Assembly: GCA_946619065.1 (NCBI GenBank)
Contig: CAMOLY010000008.1
Coordinates: forward strand, 1-16,866
DNA length: 16,866 bases
DNA from: an uncultured Clostridia bacterium
GTDB lineage: Bacteria > Bacillota > Clostridia > Oscillospirales > Oscillospiraceae
Direction: 5' to 3'
Shown here piece after piece: positions 12,647 to 16,866 of this stretch (position 1 is the stretch's first letter; the number at the start of each line of letters is the position of its first letter). A model generated the notes under the pieces. The model searched no databases. It was not told where the DNA came from and worked only from the letters and a program-made list of their open reading frames with translations. The position numbers and the translations under genes are program-made.

Positions 12647-13414
12647 ATGTTCTGTGAAAAATGCGGCGCAAAGGTTGAAGACGGCCAGCCGTTCTGCCCG
12701 AACTGCGGCAATCGGCTCGGTGCATCCCAGAACGCCCAGCAGGTAAAAACTACTGCGTCCAACTTGCAGAAGCCGGCAAACCCCATGATCACCAATCTGC
12801 TTTCCCAGCTTCGCGGCTTCTTCTCCCGTCGCCCCACCGACGCGATCGACAGCGCGGTTGGCAGCACCGGCCTGGAGTGGCTGATTTACCTCGGCTGCTT
12901 TGTGATTCTCGGCGCCCTTTCCCTGGCGGTCACCAATGCCGAGCGGGATTATGACTTCTTCGGCAGATCCTTCGGCTTCGGCCTGCTGGCGATGATTCTC
13001 TACAATGCGGTGGTCTTTGGCGGAATCGCGCTCTACGTCTACGTGATCCAGCGCAAGCGCCTGCCCATCATGTCTGTCCTGAATCTGACCGAGCTGACGT
13101 TCCTGCCCGTGATCATTGTCTACGTGCTGAACATGCTGCTGGGCGTGATCTGGAGCGTCCTGGTCGACGCTGCGATCCTCACTGCAATCGTGATGCAGGT
13201 GTTCTTCATTATCGCCGCCCTGCGCAAGCTCGACGACAACGGCGAGGTCAACGTCCTCTACTTTGCCCTGGTTGCAATGGCCACGATCTTCCTGTACATG
13301 CTCTTCCGGTATCTGTTTGTGGACAAACTGATCATCGAGGGCGGCATTAAGGCGCAGGTCAAGAATGCATTCAGCGGCTTTAACTACGGCGACATCGGCA
13401 ACTGGTTCGGTTAA
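12647..13414 (+). CDS. Zinc-ribbon domain membrane protein of unknown function
   Basis: A 255-residue protein. The first 25 residues form a zinc ribbon of the double-CxxC type (C3-EK-C6 and C17-PN-C20). A polar, Q/N/T-rich linker (about 26-70) follows. Then come four to five hydrophobic segments from about residue 77 (LEWLIYLGCFVILGALSLAV) to about 230 (TIFLYMLFRYLFV). Firmicutes have many such zinc-ribbon membrane proteins, and no activity can be read from this one. The start is fixed by GGAGG with 7-nt spacing. It is a single gene with a strong promoter and a very strong terminator, so it is probably well expressed. Confidence 0.85.
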   Translation: MFCEKCGAKVEDGQPFCPNCGNRLGASQNAQQVKTTASNLQKPANPMITNLLSQLRGFFSRRPTDAIDSAVGSTGLEWLIYLGCFVILGALSLAVTNAERDYDFFGRSFGFGLLAMILYNAVVFGGIALYVYVIQRKRLPIMSVLNLTELTFLPVIIVYVLNMLLGVIWSVLVDAAILTAIVMQVFFIIAALRKLDDNGEVNVLYFALVAMATIFLYMLFRYLFVDKLIIEGGIKAQVKNAFSGFNYGDIGNWFG

Positions 13415-13433
13415 TCGTTAACCGGCACCCCCA

Positions 13434-13484
13434 GCAGGGCACGCGGCAAAATGATTCATTTTGCCGCGTGCCCTGCGATTTTTG
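13434..13484 (+). terminator. Very strong intrinsic terminator with 21-bp perfect arms
   Basis: Arms 13434-13454 and 13456-13476 are perfect reverse complements separated by one base, so the RNA would form a stem of about 19-20 bp with a tiny loop. GATTTTTG follows as U-tract. It terminates the zinc-ribbon gene. The near-perfect 43-bp palindrome is longer than the other terminators here. Confidence 0.85.
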
Positions 13485-13616
13485 TCGAGATTGGCAAGAA
13501 TCGCCGCCAGCGGGCGGGTGATTGAACGGGAAGGGGGGCTCCGAGACTGCCCCTTCAAACTTCCCCTGCCGGGAGGCTGAATGATATGCATTTTGTAGCC
13601 GGTCCTGCGATTTCTC

Positions 13617-13645
13617 TTGCGGAACGCGGGACTTTGTGCTATACT
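13617..13645 (+). promoter_or_regulatory. Promoter of the TIGR04255 gene
   Basis: TTGCGG (13617-13622) and TATACT (13640-13645) are 17 bp apart, with an extended -10 TGC at 13637-13639. The leader would be about 22 nt. Confidence 0.65.
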
Positions 13646-13674
13646 GAAAAAAAGCAAAAACTGGAGGCGATCCC

Positions 13675-14463
13675 ATGTTTTCAGATCGGGAACGGGTAGT
13701 ATATGGGAAAAACCAGCTGGCTGAGGTCATCTGCCAGCTCCGGTTTCCCACGATTCTCTCGATTTCAGCCAGGGAGCCGGCGTCGTTCCAGGAGCGGATT
13801 CGCCGGGATTTCCCGCAGTACCGGCGGCTGTATGAGCAGCCGGCGCCGAAGCTGAGCGGGGGACCGGGGAACTTCCGTGTCGAGGAGCAGAAGAAAATAG
13901 TCAACTATCAGTTCCTCTCGGCGGACGGACTCTGGCGCGTGAATCTGACTGAAACCTTTGTTGCCCTGGCCACGACCGCTTATGTGCGCTGGGAGGAGTT
14001 CGCCGCGAAGCTGGACAAGCTCCTGGCGGATTTTATCGCGGAATATGAGCCCGCGTATTTTGAGCGGGTCGGCCTGCGCTTCATCAACGTCATTTCCCGC
14101 AAATCGCTGGATCTCGAGGGAATTCCGTTCCGGGAGCTGATCCAGCCGGCCTTCCTGGGCCTGCTGGCGGAGGAGGACGTCCGCGAGGAGGGCTTTGCCC
14201 GCTATGGGCAGGATGTGGAGATGCAGGCCGCCGGCGGCGTCCGCGTCAAGCTCCATGTGGGACCCGGCATGGTGAAGAAGGGCAATGTGCAGGATCCGGA
14301 GGTCAAGTTTATTCTCGACGACGACGTTTTCATGAACGGCAAGATCCCGATGTACCAGTGCGCCCCGGCCCTGCAGACGGTCCACATCCAGGCCGACCGC
14401 CTCTTCCGTGCCGCGCTCACCGACCGGCTTCACGAAGCCCTGGAGCCCACGCCTGCAGACTGA
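13675..14463 (+). CDS. TIGR04255 family protein
   Basis: A 262-residue protein of the length expected for this sporadically distributed family. The N-terminal pattern LAEVICQLRFPTILSI, then EPASFQERIRRDFPQYRRL, is the family signature. A second conserved block, WRVNLTETFVALATTAY, and FERVGLRFINVI near the middle are present. There is no signal peptide, membrane segment or recognisable catalytic motif. The function is unknown. The ATG follows GGAGG (13662-13666) at 8 nt. It stands alone between its own promoter and a terminator, so it gives no operon clue; it is not paired here with a toxin- or nuclease-like gene. Confidence 0.85.
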   Translation: MFSDRERVVYGKNQLAEVICQLRFPTILSISAREPASFQERIRRDFPQYRRLYEQPAPKLSGGPGNFRVEEQKKIVNYQFLSADGLWRVNLTETFVALATTAYVRWEEFAAKLDKLLADFIAEYEPAYFERVGLRFINVISRKSLDLEGIPFRELIQPAFLGLLAEEDVREEGFARYGQDVEMQAAGGVRVKLHVGPGMVKKGNVQDPEVKFILDDDVFMNGKIPMYQCAPALQTVHIQADRLFRAALTDRLHEALEPTPAD

Positions 14464-14481
14464 GCCTCAACGATCTTTCCC

Positions 14482-14511
14482 GAAAAACGCTCCCGAACCG
14501 GAGCGTTTTTC
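14482..14511 (+). terminator. Intrinsic terminator after the TIGR04255 gene
   Basis: GAAAAACGCTCC (14482-14493) and GGAGCGTTTTTC (14500-14511) form a perfect 12-bp stem with a 6-nt loop. The right arm contains the U-tract. The A-tract on the left makes it potentially bidirectional. Confidence 0.88.
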
Positions 14512-14550
14512 CGTCTGCGGCGCGTTTTTTGCAATCTTCGAAAATAAAGG

Positions 14551-14579
14551 TTTCTTTTTCGGGCAAAATCATGTACAAT
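14551..14579 (+). promoter_or_regulatory. Possible promoter of ksgA
   Basis: A good -10 box, TACAAT (14574-14579), lies 25 bp before the ksgA ATG. The -35 region at the proper distance (TTTCTT, 14551-14556) is poor. It is the best candidate in the A+T-rich gap after the terminator. Confidence 0.4.
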
Positions 14580-14604
14580 CATTCAAAATGACCGGGAGGG
14601 TTCC

Positions 14605-15459
14605 ATGCTGAATCTCTGTGACGTCAAAACCATGAAGGCGCTGCTGGAAGAGGCCGGTTTTCACTTCTCCAAGTCCAAGGGCCAGAATTTCCTGATTGCC
14701 GACTGGGTTCCCGGCAGAATTGCGGAAGAATCCGGCGCGGATGCGGCATCCGGCGTTCTGGAGATCGGTCCGGGCTTCGGCGCCCTGACGCAGCAGCTCT
14801 GTCTCCGCGCCGGCAAGGTCGTCGCGGTGGAGGTCGACCGGAGTCTGCGTCCGGTCCTGGATCGGACAGTCGGCTCGTTTGAGAATCTGGAGATCCTCTT
14901 TGCCGACGCCCTGCAGCTCGATCTGGCAGACCTGACGCGGGAGCGGTTCGCCGGGCTGCGGCCGCTTGCCTGCGCGAATCTGCCCTATTATATCACGTCT
15001 CCGGTGCTGACGAAGCTCCTGGAGTCGAAGGCCTTCGCCGCTGTCACCGTCATGGTGCAGAAGGAGGTCGCCCAGCGCATCTGCGCTGCCCCGGGAACGG
15101 CAGACTACAGCGCCTTCACGGTCTTCTGCCAGTATCACGCCATCCCGGAAATCCTGTTCGACGTGCCGCCGTCCTGCTTCCTGCCCCAGCCGAAGGTGAC
15201 CTCCGCGGTGCTGACGCTGAAAACCCGGACCGAGCCGCCCTGCCGGATCACAGATGAAGCGCTGTTTTTCCGCGTGGTCCGGGCGGCCTTTGCCCAGCGC
15301 AGGAAGACCCTGCCCAATGCCCTGGCTGCCGGTTTCCCGGAAATGACCAAGGATGCGCTCACGGAGCTGATTGTATCCTGCGGCCACAAGCCAACCGTCC
15401 GCGGCGAGACGCTGTCCATTCCGGAATTCGCCGCCCTGGCAAACCGGCTTGCGGAATGA
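14605..15459 (+). CDS. ksgA: 16S rRNA (adenine(1518)-N(6)/adenine(1519)-N(6))-dimethyltransferase RsmA/KsgA
   Basis: This enzyme dimethylates two adjacent adenosines near the 3' end of 16S rRNA during late 30S assembly; its loss gives kasugamycin resistance. The 284-residue length is normal. Motifs: KSKGQNFLI (residues 23-31), SAM-binding motif I VLEIGPGFGALT (51-62), acidic VEVDRSL (75-81), and the catalytic NLPYYITSP (125-133). The C-terminal helical domain includes AQRRKTLPNAL. The ATG follows GGGAGG at 5 nt. It differs from Erm-type rRNA methylases by its longer C-terminal domain. tatD follows after 59 nt on the same strand, a common linkage in Firmicutes, though usually with tatD and rnmV before ksgA. 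Confidence 0.97.
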   Translation: MLNLCDVKTMKALLEEAGFHFSKSKGQNFLIADWVPGRIAEESGADAASGVLEIGPGFGALTQQLCLRAGKVVAVEVDRSLRPVLDRTVGSFENLEILFADALQLDLADLTRERFAGLRPLACANLPYYITSPVLTKLLESKAFAAVTVMVQKEVAQRICAAPGTADYSAFTVFCQYHAIPEILFDVPPSCFLPQPKVTSAVLTLKTRTEPPCRITDEALFFRVVRAAFAQRRKTLPNALAAGFPEMTKDALTELIVSCGHKPTVRGETLSIPEFAALANRLAE

Positions 15460-15518
15460 TCCCGCGGCCCTTCTGCCGGCCGATCGAGGCCGGAATCCTG
15501 ACGATCTGAGGGAACGCC

Positions 15519-16286
15519 ATGTTTTTTGATTCTCACGCCCATCTCGACGACCGCGCCTTTCGCGAGGACCGGGATGCGATCTTCGCCGATCTGCCGAACC
15601 ACGGCGTCGGCTGGCTGATGAACGTCGGCTGCGACCTTCCCAGCAGTCTGCGGTCGATAGACCTTGCGCACCGATATCCCTTTGTCTGGGCAGCCGTCGG
15701 TTCGCACCCGGACGACGCCGCCCAGGTGGACGAGGCGCGCATTGCCCTCTACCGCCAGATGTGCAGGGATGAGCGGGTCAAGGCCATCGGGGAGATCGGC
15801 CTGGATTACCACTATGAGGACCCGCCCCGGGAAGTGCAGCTTCCGGCCTTCCGCAGGCAGCTGGAGCTGGCCGCGGAGCTGGATCTGCCGGTCATCGTGC
15901 ATGAGCGCGAGGCCCACGCCGACGGCATGGAGCTGATCCGGGAATTTCCCACCGTGACCGGTGTCTTCCACTGCTATTCCGGCGCTGCCGAGATGGCGAA
16001 GGAGCTGGTCAGCCGCGGCTGGTACATTGGCTTCACCGGGGTTGTGACCTTCAAAAACGCGCGCAAGGCCGTCGAGGTCGCGCAGACCATCCCCCTCGAC
16101 CGGATTCTGATTGAGACCGACTGCCCCTATATGGCCCCCGAGCCCCATCGCGGCCGCCGGAACGACAGCCGCTGGGTCCCGCTGGTTGCCCGGAAAATTG
16201 CCGAGATCCGCGGCCTTCCACTTGAAGCGGTGGAGGAGGCCACCACGGAAAACGCCATGCGCCTGTTCCGCATCACCCCGCCCTGA
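15519..16286 (+). CDS. tatD: TatD family metal-dependent hydrolase (DNase)
   Basis: TatD-type enzymes are TIM-barrel nucleases using divalent metals, with 3'-5' exonuclease or D-Tyr-tRNA-proofreading-related roles described for family members. The 255 residues carry all metal-site motifs: DSHAHLD (H6, H8), GEIGLDYH (E92), IVHERE (H128), GVFHCYSG (H151) and IETDCPYMAP (D201). The start ATG follows GAGGGAA. The gene probably shares a transcript with ksgA; the 59-nt gap contains a small CCGGCC/GGCCGG hairpin at 15476-15493 without a U-tract. The Firmicute orthologue is often called YabD; the family name is certain, the precise substrate is not. Confidence 0.95.
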   Translation: MFFDSHAHLDDRAFREDRDAIFADLPNHGVGWLMNVGCDLPSSLRSIDLAHRYPFVWAAVGSHPDDAAQVDEARIALYRQMCRDERVKAIGEIGLDYHYEDPPREVQLPAFRRQLELAAELDLPVIVHEREAHADGMELIREFPTVTGVFHCYSGAAEMAKELVSRGWYIGFTGVVTFKNARKAVEVAQTIPLDRILIETDCPYMAPEPHRGRRNDSRWVPLVARKIAEIRGLPLEAVEEATTENAMRLFRITPP

Positions 16287-16349
16287 GTCAGCGCCCTGCG
16301 TCCGTTTTTCACTTGATCAAAAATGATTTCCCATCAAAGGAGTTTCAAT

Positions 16350-16866
16350 ATGGGCAGCTTACAACAAGAAATCTCCCGCCGCCGGACCTTTGCGATCATC
16401 TCGCACCCGGACGCCGGCAAGACAACCCTGACCGAAAAATTCCTGCTCTACGGCGGAGCCATCGCCCAGGCCGGTGCGGTTAAGGGGAAGAAGAATTCCC
16501 GCGCCGCGGTCTCCGACTGGATGGAGATCGAGAAGCAGCGCGGCATCTCCGTGACCTCCTCCGTCATGCAGTTCCAGTACGGCGGCTTCTGCATCAACAT
16601 CCTCGACACCCCGGGCCACCAGGACTTCTCCGAGGACACCTACCGGACTCTGATGGCGGCGGACTCGGCAGTCATGGTCATCGACTGCTCCAAGGGCGTC
16701 GAGGCCCAGACCCGCAAGCTCTTCAAGGTCTGCGCCATGCGCCGCATTCCGATTTTTACCTTTATCAATAAGATGGACCGCGACTCCAAGGATCCCTTCG
16801 ACCTGCTCGATGAGCTGGAGCACGAGCTGGGCATCGAGACCTGCGCCATGAACTGGCCAATCGGCT
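16350..16866 (+). CDS. prfC: Peptide chain release factor 3, N-terminal part (cut by window end)
   Basis: RF3 is a translational GTPase that removes RF1/RF2 from the ribosome after peptide release. The first 172 of about 530 residues are visible and contain G1 SHPDAGKTT (18-26), the G2 region [12 protein letters not shown] (61-72), G3 DTPGHQD (86-92) and G4 NKMD (140-143). The segment [20 protein letters not shown] is characteristic of RF3 and separates it from EF-G. The ATG follows AAAGGAG (16336-16342) at 7 nt. It lies 63 nt after tatD with no visible terminator, so it may belong to the same unit or have a promoter I do not see. Confidence 0.96.
   Translation, partial: MGSLQQEISRRRTFAIISHPDAGKTTLTEKFLLYGGAIAQAGAVKGKKNSRAAVSDWMEIEKQRGISVTSSVMQFQYGGFCINILDTPGHQDFSEDTYRTLMAADSAVMVIDCSKGVEAQTRKLFKVCAMRRIPIFTFINKMDRDSKDPFDLLDELEHELGIETCAMNWPIG

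Noticed and set aside
15476..15493. CCGGCC/GGCCGG hairpin between ksgA and tatD
   Set aside because: Only 6 bp and no U-tract; likely chance in GC-rich DNA.
1..16866. CRISPR array, insertion sequence, prophage or conjugative element
   Set aside because: No regular direct repeats with spacers, and no transposase, integrase, relaxase or phage structural gene was seen.

Overview
The window looks like a chromosomal segment of a GC-rich Clostridia-type Firmicute, probably in or near Oscillospiraceae/Ruminococcaceae. This is inferred from strong AGGAGG-type ribosome binding sites, consensus sigma-A promoters with 17-18 bp spacers, a NiCo riboswitch, a tRNA gene with encoded CCA, and protein families typical of gut Firmicutes (TIGR04255, DUF3795, DUF1284, GH109-like oxidoreductase). 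The species cannot be named from the sequence alone. No phage, insertion sequence, CRISPR array or integrase is visible.

Layout. 1-119 is the C-terminal end of an XRE-type regulator, followed by a bidirectional terminator. 253-2505 (minus) is a compact operon: ogt (alkylated-DNA repair), a MATE efflux pump and a small cysteine-rich DUF1284 protein. Its promoter is overlaid by a 9-bp inverted repeat that looks like an operator. 2749-3870 (minus) is a metal-export unit: consensus promoter, NiCo riboswitch, overlapping terminator and a CDF transporter, so Co2+/Ni2+ can be assigned as the probable substrate. Diverging from it, 3941-5401 (plus) holds an rsgA-type ribosome-assembly GTPase behind a leader of about 400 nt with a promoter, a 9-codon ORF, an intrinsic terminator and a second 23-codon ORF. 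This is the architecture of an attenuator controlled by ribosome behaviour and is the least explained part of the window.

5425-6669 (minus) is a GH109-like NAD-dependent protein. 6824-9018 (plus) is a run of small accessory genes (MmcQ/YjbR, a GNAT remnant with a large internal deletion, an alpha/beta hydrolase, DUF3795, a FlaR-like kinase), followed by a beta-carbonic anhydrase and its terminator. 9729-12047 is tex. Between tex and tRNA-Ser(GGA) (12299-12390, minus) lies a non-coding stretch with three consecutive hairpins and a bidirectional terminator. From 12575 on, all on plus: a zinc-ribbon membrane protein with a very strong terminator, a TIGR04255 protein, then translation and RNA/DNA housekeeping genes: ksgA (16S rRNA dimethylation), tatD (metal-dependent nuclease) and the start of prfC (RF3), cut by the window end.

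Together the window is mostly housekeeping (ribosome assembly and modification, release-factor recycling, RNA/DNA maintenance) with stress and transport genes between. The regulatory DNA carries more novelty than the proteins: a metal riboswitch, a putative operator, a candidate ribosome-sensing attenuator and an intergenic hairpin cluster.
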